From JBBDWJ01 sp040902925 (lineage in GTDB: Bacteria > Acidobacteriota > Terriglobia > Bryobacterales > UBA6623), in NCBI GenBank assembly GCA_040902925.1, contig JBBDWJ010000262.1, forward strand, positions 1 to 64,000: a stretch of 64,000 bases of DNA. The letters are read 5' to 3'. This document shows, piece by piece, positions 1-7,432 of the stretch (position 1 is the first letter of the stretch; each line of letters starts with the position of its first letter). A model generated the notes under the pieces. The model did not search any database, was not told the DNA's origin, and saw nothing but the letters and a program-made list of their open reading frames with translations. The position numbers were made by a program, and so were the translations under genes.

Positions 1-2561
1 CGCCGGTTGCCGAGGCGGACGGCCGGACCTTGTTCCGCAGGGTGAGCTTTGATCTGACCGGTTTGCCGCCGACGCCCGAGGAGGTCGCCGCGTTTGTGAA
101 CGACCGCGACGCCGCGGCTTACGAGAAGGTGGTGGACCGGCTGCTGGCGTCACCCCAGTTTGGCGAGCGCATGGCCGTTCAGTGGCTTGACCTGGTTCGC
201 TATGCCGATTCGGTCGGTTTCCATAGCGACGTTGCCATCGACGTCTACCCGTATCGCGATTACGTGATCGGCGCGTTCAACGAAAACATGCCGTTCGACC
301 GGTTCACTCGCGAGCAACTGGCCGGTGATCTGCTTTCGAACCCTACCGACTGGCAATTGGTAGCGACGGCGTTCAACCGCCTCAACCGCATGACCAACGA
401 AGGCGGCTCGCAGGCGAAGGAATATCTCGTCAAGTACGCAGCCGACCGGGCGCGCACGGTGTCGGCGGCGTGGCTTGGCTCGACGATGGGCTGCGCCGAA
501 TGCCACGACCATAAGTTCGATCCGTTTCTGCAGAAGGACTTTTATCAACTTCAGGCCTTCTTCGCTGACGTCGAGGAAGAGGGCGTCTATAGCAGCCAGG
601 CTCGCTGGGGATCGAGCATGCGCATTCTGCCGGACTCGGCCAAGGCGGAGATTGCCGCCATCGACCGCGAGCTGGCGAGTTTGCGCGGAAGCGGAAACCC
701 TTCCGCCGACGCCGGGCCGCGGCAGCTCGCCGATTTTGCCGGCCGCCTTCGCAAGCAGATGGAAGCCTGGCGCACTTTGCAGCCAGATCGCGCGGCCGAC
801 GATTGCTCCGACCCTGACATTTCCGGCTGCGACAGTCTCGAGTTGCGCATCGCCGAAGCCGGCATCGTGGAGACGGCGATCGTTGGGGAAGGCAAGCCGG
901 GGCGGGCGATGTACCGGGTCGAGATTCCGGCCGTGAGCGGGAAGACGACGGCGATCCGGCTGGAGGCTTTGCTCGCCGACGTTTTTGAGCGCTTCCTGCT
1001 GAGCATGTTTGAGGTCGTGTTGATGGGGCGCGGCCCGCGGCCGTCGCCCGTGGCCATTGGCGCCGTGGCCGCCGACCGCGAAGATCCGGACGCGATGCTG
1101 CGCGACACGCTCGACGACAACCATCACACGGTTTGGGGCGGCGATCTTTGCGCCGATATCCAGCGCCAGGCGGTGTTTGTTTTCGATCAGCCTTTGGAAA
1201 TGCGCGCGGGCGAGCGTCTGCGCATCACGATGACCTTCAACGGCCGCGCGGGCCGCACGATGCTTGGCAAGTTCCGGCTGTCGGCGACGGATTCGGATTT
1301 TCCCGAGCCCGCCCCGTTCGGCACATTGCGCGCCGCCGTGCTCTCGGGCGATTGGAACGACGGGCAGCGCAATGCGTTGGAGCAGGCCTTCCAGCAGGCC
1401 GACGCCGGAAACGCCAACTGGGATCGCATCCGCAGGCTGGAGCGCCGCAAGAAGGCCTTGCACGACTTCGCCGATCACTGTCTGATCACGAAAGTGGCCG
1501 AGGAACCGCGAGTTGTGCGTGTGTTGGGGCGCGGCAACTGGATGGACGAATCGGGTGAAATCGTCGAACCGCAGACGCCCCAATTTCTTTCGCCGATCGC
1601 GACGAACGGCGAACGTCTGACGCGGCTCGATCTGGCCAACTGGCTAGTCAGCAAAGACAACCCGCTCACCGCGCGTGTGTTCGTGAACCGCCTGTGGGAT
1701 CTCTACTTCGGTCAGGGCCTTTCGAAAGTGCTCGATGATCTGGGTTCGCAGGGCGAGACGCCGCTCCACCAGGATTTGCTCGACTGGCTGGCGGTCGAAT
1801 TCATGGAAAGCGGCTGGGACGTCAAGCACATTATCCGCACGATGATGCTTTCCGAAACCTACCGGCGTTCGAGCGAGCCGACGGCGGAGCTTCGTGAGCG
1901 CGACCCATACAACCGCCTGCACGGCAGGCAGCCGATGATGCGGCTCGACGCCGAGTTCATTCGTGACAACGCGCTGACGGTCAGTGGTTTGCTCAACAGA
2001 AAGATGGGCGGGCCGAGCGCGAAGCCCTATCAGCCGCAGGGCTACTACGCCGAGTTGAATTTCCCGAAGCGGGTCTACAAGCCCGACTTGAACGCGGATC
2101 AGTTCCGCCGCGGCGTTTATACCCACTGGCAGCGAACGTTCGTGCATCCGTCGATGATGGCCTTTGACGCACCGAGCCGCGAGGAGTGCGCGGCGGACCG
2201 TTCGGTTTCGAATACGCCGCTACAGTCGCTGGCGCTGCTGAACGATCCGACTTATGTCGAGGCCGCGCGGGCCTTTGGGGCGCGTATTTTGCAATCCGGA
2301 GCGGCGCGGGATACGGAGCGTCTTGGCTTCGCCTTTCAGCAGGCGTTTTCGCGCGATCCGTTGGACGAAGAGCGGCAGATGCTGCTTGAATTTCTCGATC
2401 GCCAGCGGCAAGTCTTCCGCGCTGACGCCGCGGAGGCCGAAAAGCTGCTCTCGGTCGGCATCTGGGAAGCGCCCCGAACGCTCGACGCGGTCGAGCTGGC
2501 GGCGTGGACTTCGGTGGCCCGCGCGCTGTTCAACAAGCACGAGTTCATCACGCGGTACTGA
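1..2561 (+). CDS. DUF1549/DUF1553 (PSD1-type) protein, 5'-partial
   Basis: The reading frame is open from base 3, so the true start lies before the window; 852 residues are visible. The first visible part contains the DUF1549 signature (FDLTGLPPTPEE, then a WLDLVRYADS segment). A CAECH motif near base 490 fits a c-type haem CxxCH site or a metal site. The C-terminal third is DUF1553 (LANWLVSKDNPLTARVFVNR, then SNTPLQSLALLNDP). Such proteins are exported in Planctomycetes, Verrucomicrobia and Acidobacteria, and are usually followed by a DUF1501 gene, as here 41 bp downstream. The biochemical role is not established; links to polysaccharide or sulfated-glycan use are proposed from context only. 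A cytochrome or concanavalin-like domain could lie in the missing N-terminus. Confidence 0.9.
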   Translation, partial: PVAEADGRTLFRRVSFDLTGLPPTPEEVAAFVNDRDAAAYEKVVDRLLASPQFGERMAVQWLDLVRYADSVGFHSDVAIDVYPYRDYVIGAFNENMPFDRFTREQLAGDLLSNPTDWQLVATAFNRLNRMTNEGGSQAKEYLVKYAADRARTVSAAWLGSTMGCAECHDHKFDPFLQKDFYQLQAFFADVEEEGVYSSQARWGSSMRILPDSAKAEIAAIDRELASLRGSGNPSADAGPRQLADFAGRLRKQMEAWRTLQPDRAADDCSDPDISGCDSLELRIAEAGIVETAIVGEGKPGRAMYRVEIPAVSGKTTAIRLEALLADVFERFLLSMFEVVLMGRGPRPSPVAIGAVAADREDPDAMLRDTLDDNHHTVWGGDLCADIQRQAVFVFDQPLEMRAGERLRITMTFNGRAGRTMLGKFRLSATDSDFPEPAPFGTLRAAVLSGDWNDGQRNALEQAFQQADAGNANWDRIRRLERRKKALHDFADHCLITKVAEEPRVVRVLGRGNWMDESGEIVEPQTPQFLSPIATNGERLTRLDLANWLVSKDNPLTARVFVNRLWDLYFGQGLSKVLDDLGSQGETPLHQDLLDWLAVEFMESGWDVKHIIRTMMLSETYRRSSEPTAELRERDPYNRLHGRQPMMRLDAEFIRDNALTVSGLLNRKMGGPSAKPYQPQGYYAELNFPKRVYKPDLNADQFRRGVYTHWQRTFVHPSMMAFDAPSREECAADRSVSNTPLQSLALLNDPTYVEAARAFGARILQSGAARDTERLGFAFQQAFSRDPLDEERQMLLEFLDRQRQVFRADAAEAEKLLSVGIWEAPRTLDAVELAAWTSVARALFNKHEFITRY

Positions 2562-2602
2562 CCCCATGTATGAACAAGCCGTAAGAGCGTAACGGTATCG
2601 AT

Positions 2603-4024
2603 ATGAGACGCAACACGGGCATGCATTTTCTTTCGCCGGGGGCGCAAACCCGCCGCGCTTTTCTAGGCCGTACGTCGCTCGGCCTCGGCGGAATGGCCTT
2701 GTCGTCGTTGCTTGGCGGTAGGGCGTACGGGCAGCCGCCTGGCATCGAAGGTTTTCCCAACTACTCGCCAAAGATCAAGCGCGTGATCTTCTTGTGCATG
2801 GCGGGCGGGCCCTCTCACATCGAGCTGTTCGACCACAAGCCGGTTCTCGAGCAGCGCAGCGGCGAGCCGATGCCCGAGTCGGTGACCAAAGGGCAGCAGA
2901 TCGCCCAATTGCAGGGCCGCGAGTTGCGCATCCTGGGCCCGCAGCATCCCTTCCAGCGCTACGGCAAGTCGGGGCAGCACATGTCGTCGCTGCTGCCGCA
3001 CATCGGAGGGATCGCTGACGATATCTGTATCATCCGCTCGATGCAGACCGAGCAGATCAACCACGACACGGCGCACACGTTCATGAACACCGGGACCGGC
3101 ATCGCCGGCCGCCCGAGCATGGGGTCGTGGATCACCTACGGTCTCGGCAGCGAGTCCGAAGATCTGCCCGGTTTCGTCGTGCTCACGTCGGAGGGCGGCG
3201 GCCAGGCGCAGCCGATTGCGGCGCGGCAATGGCACAGCGGCTTTCTTCCGAGCAAGTACCAGGGCGTGAAATTCAGCTCCAGCGGCGATCCGGTTTCCTA
3301 CGTGCGCAATCCGCCGGGCGTGAGCCGTGAGGCGCAGTCGGACCTAATCAACACGGTCACCGCGCTGAACCGTGTGCAATCGAAGCTCGTCGATGATCCC
3401 GAGATCGCCACGCGCATCGCGCAGTACGAGTTGGCTTTCCGGATGCAGATGAGCGTTCCCGAGTTGGTCGATTTTCGCAACGAGCCCGCCGAAATTCTCG
3501 ACATGTACGGCACGCGCGGCGGCGACGGAACGTTCGCGGCGAATTGTCTGCTGGCGCGGCGGCTCGCCGAACGCGGCGTTCGCTTCATTCACCTCTACCA
3601 TCGTGGCTGGGACCATCACGGCGGCATTAAGAAGGGCATCGTCGAGACCTGCGGCTACGTCGACCAGGCTTCGGCGGCGCTGGTGAAAGACCTCAAGCAG
3701 CGCAACATGCTCGATGGGACGCTGGTCATCTGGTGCGGCGAGTTCGGCCGGACGCCGATGGCGCAGGGCGACGGGCGCGACCACCACATCAAGGGGTTTT
3801 CCATGTGGATGACTGGCGGCGGCGTCAAGGGCGGCGCGGCCTACGGCGCGACCGACGATCTCGGCTACAACGCGGTCGAGAACATTGTCCACGTGCATGA
3901 CTTGCAGGCCACGCTGCTGCATTTGTTTGGCATCGACCACACAAAGCTGACTTACCGCTTTCAGGGGCGAGATTTCCGGCTGACCGATGTCTCGGGCAAG
4001 GTTGTAAAGGACGTGCTCGCCTAG
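2603..4024 (+). CDS. DUF1501 domain protein, Tat-exported
   Basis: This 473-residue protein begins with a twin-arginine signal (TRRAFLGRTS followed by a Gly/Leu-rich segment), so export in folded form is expected. DUF1501 proteins belong to the alkaline phosphatase/sulfatase-like superfamily; the blocks FLCMAGGPSHIELFDHKP near the mature N-terminus and IWCGEFGRTP near residue 375 are characteristic. It sits 41 bp after the DUF1549/1553 gene on the same strand, the usual two-gene pairing, so the two probably act together in the periplasm. No ribosome-binding site is obvious; the second ATG at 2621 is an alternative start that keeps the Tat motif. Substrate and reaction are unknown. Confidence 0.9.
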   Translation: MRRNTGMHFLSPGAQTRRAFLGRTSLGLGGMALSSLLGGRAYGQPPGIEGFPNYSPKIKRVIFLCMAGGPSHIELFDHKPVLEQRSGEPMPESVTKGQQIAQLQGRELRILGPQHPFQRYGKSGQHMSSLLPHIGGIADDICIIRSMQTEQINHDTAHTFMNTGTGIAGRPSMGSWITYGLGSESEDLPGFVVLTSEGGGQAQPIAARQWHSGFLPSKYQGVKFSSSGDPVSYVRNPPGVSREAQSDLINTVTALNRVQSKLVDDPEIATRIAQYELAFRMQMSVPELVDFRNEPAEILDMYGTRGGDGTFAANCLLARRLAERGVRFIHLYHRGWDHHGGIKKGIVETCGYVDQASAALVKDLKQRNMLDGTLVIWCGEFGRTPMAQGDGRDHHIKGFSMWMTGGGVKGGAAYGATDDLGYNAVENIVHVHDLQATLLHLFGIDHTKLTYRFQGRDFRLTDVSGKVVKDVLA

Positions 4025-4043
4025 ATTCGGCGACGCGGCCGCG

Positions 4044-4187
4044 GATTCCCGAAATCGCAGTCGACCCGACCTCCGCCAGCGAGGGTGGGGTCGCCAGCTT
4101 TCATGCACTGGAGCAACCGCGGAGTTTTGGATAGTGTCCCCCCCAGCCCCGCGGTGAGGCGCATCGCGTGCCGCGATTTCGGGAATC
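4044..4187. repeat. 15-bp perfect inverted repeat between DUF1501 and xylA
   Basis: Bases 4044-4058 and 4173-4187 are exact reverse complements (core TTCCCGAAATCG), separated by 114 bp. The 249-bp gap 4025-4273 holds no other recognisable gene. The arms are too far apart for a terminator with no T-run. They could be a looped regulatory site or the ends of a small repeat element. Confidence 0.5.
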
Positions 4188-4273
4188 GTCCTGATAACCC
4201 CCGCTGGCCCGCGGGTACTCCCCATGACTACACACCACAACTTGACGCCCGCCGGGCGCGGGCGTTCTACTTG

Positions 4274-5509
4274 ATGTCTATGCCCATACCCCGTGACAAG
4301 CAGCGTCCCCTGATCGATCGGCTGATGAAGGCCACCGGAGGCGCTTATACGCCGAAGCAGCGCCGCAAATATTTCATCAGCGGGCCGCAGTGGGCGGCTG
4401 CTTATGAAGGCCATGCATTGTTTCATGCCGCCACCCGCGAGCCAGTTTCGTTCGAGGAAGTGATCCGGCGGCTTGGTGAACTCGGCATTCCCTGCTGGAC
4501 GACTCACGACACCGACGTCATCCCCACCGAGACCCTATTGACCGAGGGGCAGTGGGAGGTTGTCGAACGCATCAACAAAGCGCTCGAGGCGAACGACGTG
4601 CGCTGCTCGATGGTGACTTGCGAGACGTTTCACCATGCGGTGTGGGCGGCGAGCGCGGCGGCCGAGGCGCCGGAGGTGCGGAACTACGCGGTGCGGCGGC
4701 TGCAGAACACGGTCGAGATTGGCCACCGGCTCGGTGCGCAGTTCGCGGTTTACTGGCCGGGGACGCTGGGCTACATGATTCAGGGCGCGATGGAAGAGAC
4801 GCAGACCCTGCGGTGGTTCGCCGACGGGCTCAACGCGGCTTGCGAAAAAGACATCGAGCTGGCCGAATCGAACGGCCGCTCGACGATGAAGCATTGCCTC
4901 GAGGCCAAGCCTTTCGAGCCGATGTCGCAGATCATCCTGCCGTCGAGCGATGCCATGCTGGCCTTTATCAGCAGCGGGTTGCTGACTCATCCCGAGATGG
5001 TGGGCTTGAACCCCGAGTACCTGCACGAGCTGATGTGGGGCGCGGCTTGCCGGGCGGCGCTGGCGCGGGCGTTGATTTGCGGCAAGCTGTGGCACTTCGA
5101 CATCAACGACGGCTACCCGTTGAAGCACGATGTGGACCTCGGCGTGGGGCTCGTCAATCCGCTCGATTGGTTGAACGTGCTCGTGCTGTTGCGCTCGCAC
5201 GGCTATGAGGGTCCGTTCAATCTGGATTTCAAGCCGCCGCGCACCACCAGCAACTATGGCGTGTTCAAGGTCAGCTTCCCGACGGCGGTCGACCGGTTCA
5301 TCACCTTGTGGGAGATTGCCGGCGAAGTGATTTCCGACGCCGTCATCAAGGATGCGACCGATGCGCTGAAGCAGGGCGGCGGCGGGTCCGACGACGTGAA
5401 CGACATCGTCGAAGCCAACCGCGAACTGCTCACGCTGCACGAGCTGATTGCTCACCGGCTGTTCGAGATCCTAGTGGGGCAGCACCGCGGGCGCAAGTTC
5501 TCGGTTTAG
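4274..5509 (+). CDS. xylA: Xylose isomerase (TIM-barrel sugar isomerase)
   Basis: A 411-residue protein matching the short (class I) xylose isomerases, which interconvert D-xylose and D-xylulose (and glucose/fructose) in the cytoplasm with two divalent metals. Visible landmarks are THDTDVIP (catalytic His/Asp region), LEAKPFEP (metal-binding Glu plus Lys), VGLNPEYLHE (metal ligands) and WHFDINDG (metal-binding Asp). The frame is open upstream to 4085, but those residues are Pro/Arg-rich and unlike the family; ATG 4274 (or 4280) gives the usual N-terminus. No xylulokinase or transporter gene is adjacent, so the gene stands alone and the natural substrate could be another aldose. Confidence 0.88.
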   Translation: MSMPIPRDKQRPLIDRLMKATGGAYTPKQRRKYFISGPQWAAAYEGHALFHAATREPVSFEEVIRRLGELGIPCWTTHDTDVIPTETLLTEGQWEVVERINKALEANDVRCSMVTCETFHHAVWAASAAAEAPEVRNYAVRRLQNTVEIGHRLGAQFAVYWPGTLGYMIQGAMEETQTLRWFADGLNAACEKDIELAESNGRSTMKHCLEAKPFEPMSQIILPSSDAMLAFISSGLLTHPEMVGLNPEYLHELMWGAACRAALARALICGKLWHFDINDGYPLKHDVDLGVGLVNPLDWLNVLVLLRSHGYEGPFNLDFKPPRTTSNYGVFKVSFPTAVDRFITLWEIAGEVISDAVIKDATDALKQGGGGSDDVNDIVEANRELLTLHELIAHRLFEILVGQHRGRKFSV

Positions 5510-5539
5510 GCATGTTAGGCTTAAGTTGCGGACCTTGGT

Positions 5540-5725
5540 ATGAGAAAACCTGTCGTCATAACGACTCCCCCCGCCACGCCTGAGGACGTTGCCCGGATTC
5601 TTGGCGTGCCCCCTAAGCGGGCGGCCGAGCTTTCGAGGCTGGCTGAGGAAGTATCGAGGCAGGTGGAGCGGCGTGAGAAACGGGAATCCCGTAAACGTGC
5701 ACGTACCCAAGATCGAAAGGGATAA
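5540..5725 (+). CDS. Small HTH-like basic protein, partner of the NDT/TIR-like gene
   Basis: A 61-residue protein. Residues 12-40 (TPEDVARILGVPPKRAAEL) look like one helix-turn-helix unit of the kind seen in small antitoxins and DNA-binding adaptors, and the last 20 residues are very basic (KRESRKRARTQDRKG region). Its final 53 bases overlap the next gene in another frame, implying translational coupling. I do not recognise a named family. The arrangement of a small basic protein overlapping an enzyme-like gene resembles toxin-antitoxin or defence pairs, but that is inference. A fixed frameshift joining the two genes is less likely because the second has its own ribosome-binding site and GTG. 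Confidence 0.55.
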   Translation: MRKPVVITTPPATPEDVARILGVPPKRAAELSRLAEEVSRQVERREKRESRKRARTQDRKG

Positions 5726-6290
5726 GAGCGCCTTCCTCAACGTCCCCTACGATTCGCGCTACCACAAATTGTTCCTGGCCTTTATTGCCGGCTTATCGGC
5801 ATACCAGTTAACGCCGCGGGCCACGATTGAGTTGCCGGGCGGACAACGAAGGTTGGACCGCATTCTAGAGCTGGTTCAGGGCTGCCGCTATTCGTTCCAC
5901 GATCTGTCGCGCGTGCAACTCGACCGCCGGCCGCCCGCTACTCCCCGGTTCAACATGCCCTTCGAGTTAGGGCTGACCGTCGCCTTGCACGTCCAGCAAC
6001 GGGATCACGATTGGTTTGTGTTCGAGTCGCGGCCGGCGCGATTGAGTAAATCCTTAAGCGACCTGAACGGAACCGATCCCTATATCCACGGAGGCACGGC
6101 GCAGGGAGTGTTTCGGGAGCTCACCAACGCGCTGGTGAGCATCCACCATCAGCCGACCGTGGCGGAGATGGATCGAATCTACCGCAAGCTGCTGATCGCC
6201 GCGCCGCGAATCATGAAGGATGCTGGAACCGACTCGCTGCTGGGCGCCAGAGTGTTTCGAGACTTAGCGCTGGTTGGTTCCCAGTTGTAA
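5673..6290 (+). CDS. Nucleoside deoxyribosyltransferase/TIR-like Rossmann protein
   Basis: I chose GTG 5673, preceded by AGGTGGAG at good spacing, giving 205 residues. The fold pattern is that of the NDT/TIR/SLOG group: FLNVPYDSRY (residues 21-30, first strand and nucleotide loop), RLDRILELVQGCRYSFHDLS (60-79), and NMPFELGL (94-101), where E98 lies where the catalytic Glu of deoxyribosyltransferases and NAD-cleaving TIR domains sits. The gene overlaps the small HTH-like gene upstream by 53 bp. A nucleotide- or NAD-directed enzyme under control of the partner is plausible, as in toxin or anti-phage pairs, but no such function has been shown here. No membrane segment or signal peptide is visible. 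Confidence 0.6.
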   Translation: MRNGNPVNVHVPKIERDKSAFLNVPYDSRYHKLFLAFIAGLSAYQLTPRATIELPGGQRRLDRILELVQGCRYSFHDLSRVQLDRRPPATPRFNMPFELGLTVALHVQQRDHDWFVFESRPARLSKSLSDLNGTDPYIHGGTAQGVFRELTNALVSIHHQPTVAEMDRIYRKLLIAAPRIMKDAGTDSLLGARVFRDLALVGSQL

Positions 6291-6372
6291 CCGGACGCGC
6301 CCGGAGCCGATCCAGATTGCATACTCGTGATTTTCTCTAAATCATTCCCTCCAAGCCATTTCCTTCTGAACC

Positions 6373-7257
6373 ATGATTAAACGCCGAGTCGGTAGCGAGC
6401 TTTGGTTGATCACGCAGCCGGACCATGCTGTGGTCTCCGGCTATCTGGCTGCCCACTGGGGGAATGAAGAGTTCGCACAGCCGGGTTATTTTGCCGCCGC
6501 TGCCGAGCCCGAGCGCCTGCGGGCCGAAACCGTGCTGGCGATCGCCGAGCACGACAACGGCTGGTGGGAGTGGGAGGCCGACCCGGAGCTTGACCCCGGC
6601 GACAAGCTTCCCCTGGGGCTGCTCGACCTGACACAGCACGATGGCATGGAGCGCTGGCGCCTCGGAGTGCCTCGATTCATAGAGCAGCATCCCTACGTGT
6701 CGCTGCTGATCAGCTTTCATGCGTATTGGCTGTATGCGCCGCGCTGCGGGCCTCATCCCGATGCGGCGTTTTTCCACCCCTTGTTTGGCGATCCGCAAAA
6801 CGCACCGCCGCTCGAAGGAGAGGATCTGCAACGAGCGCAAGAATTCGTCGGCGAGCAGCGCGAGATCCAAGAGCGACTGGTGGCCATGCTGCGTGAGGAT
6901 GCGGACTGGTCGGCGGCGGTTCATCCGGAAAACCTCAAACCGCACGTCCGTTTGTTGCAGCTCGCCGATGCGTTGTCGCTGGCCCTCGGTTTTGGTGGCG
7001 ATAAACCCCTGAGTCTGAAAGGAATAACGCGGCGGAATTGGGACGATCGTATCACCCTTGAGCTCACGCCGGGCGCCAACCGGCGCATCGTTTGCCGCCC
7101 CTATCCGTTTGATCGAGACCCGCTGCCGGTCGCTGTTCGCGCTAGCGTTCTACCGTTGCCTGCGGAGCGGCCGGCTCATTTCCAGAGTTGGTGGCAGAGT
7201 CTCGAGCGGCAGTGGATTCGATTCGAATACTGCTCGGAAACCGAGCCGCGAACGTGA
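6373..7257 (+). CDS. DUF3891 family protein
   Basis: A 294-residue soluble protein matching the DUF3891 pattern: an N-terminal LITQPDHAVVSGYLAAHWG block and AIAEHDNGWWEWE around residue 58-70, followed by helical segments rich in His and Asp. The His/Asp spacing resembles HD-type metal-dependent phosphohydrolases, which suggests a metal site, but the family has no established activity. It lies 82 bp after the NDT/TIR-like gene on the same strand; a functional link is not evident. The C-terminal third is beta-rich. No signal peptide, so it is probably cytoplasmic. Confidence 0.75.
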   Translation: MIKRRVGSELWLITQPDHAVVSGYLAAHWGNEEFAQPGYFAAAAEPERLRAETVLAIAEHDNGWWEWEADPELDPGDKLPLGLLDLTQHDGMERWRLGVPRFIEQHPYVSLLISFHAYWLYAPRCGPHPDAAFFHPLFGDPQNAPPLEGEDLQRAQEFVGEQREIQERLVAMLREDADWSAAVHPENLKPHVRLLQLADALSLALGFGGDKPLSLKGITRRNWDDRITLELTPGANRRIVCRPYPFDRDPLPVAVRASVLPLPAERPAHFQSWWQSLERQWIRFEYCSETEPRT

Positions 7258-7432
7258 GACGCTGTCAGATCTCGAAGCGGCATGATGAAACGCTTTACCG
7301 CGGATGGAACGGAGCGGGCGCGAGGATCTTGAACCCCCAGGTTCGACCCAGCCGTAGTCCGCTTGCAGCGGTCTTGTTCGCGTGATAGGTTCAGATTTCG
7401 CCTTCCGGTAAGTCTTCGGGACCGTCAGAACT

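Noticed and set aside
4085..4273. N-terminal extension of xylose isomerase
   Set aside because: The added 63 residues do not match the family and contain one arm of the inverted repeat.
7310..7400. Possible tRNA 3' half on the minus strand (GGGGGTTCAAGATCC)
   Set aside because: T-loop resemblance only; no matching 5' acceptor strand, anticodon arm or D-arm.
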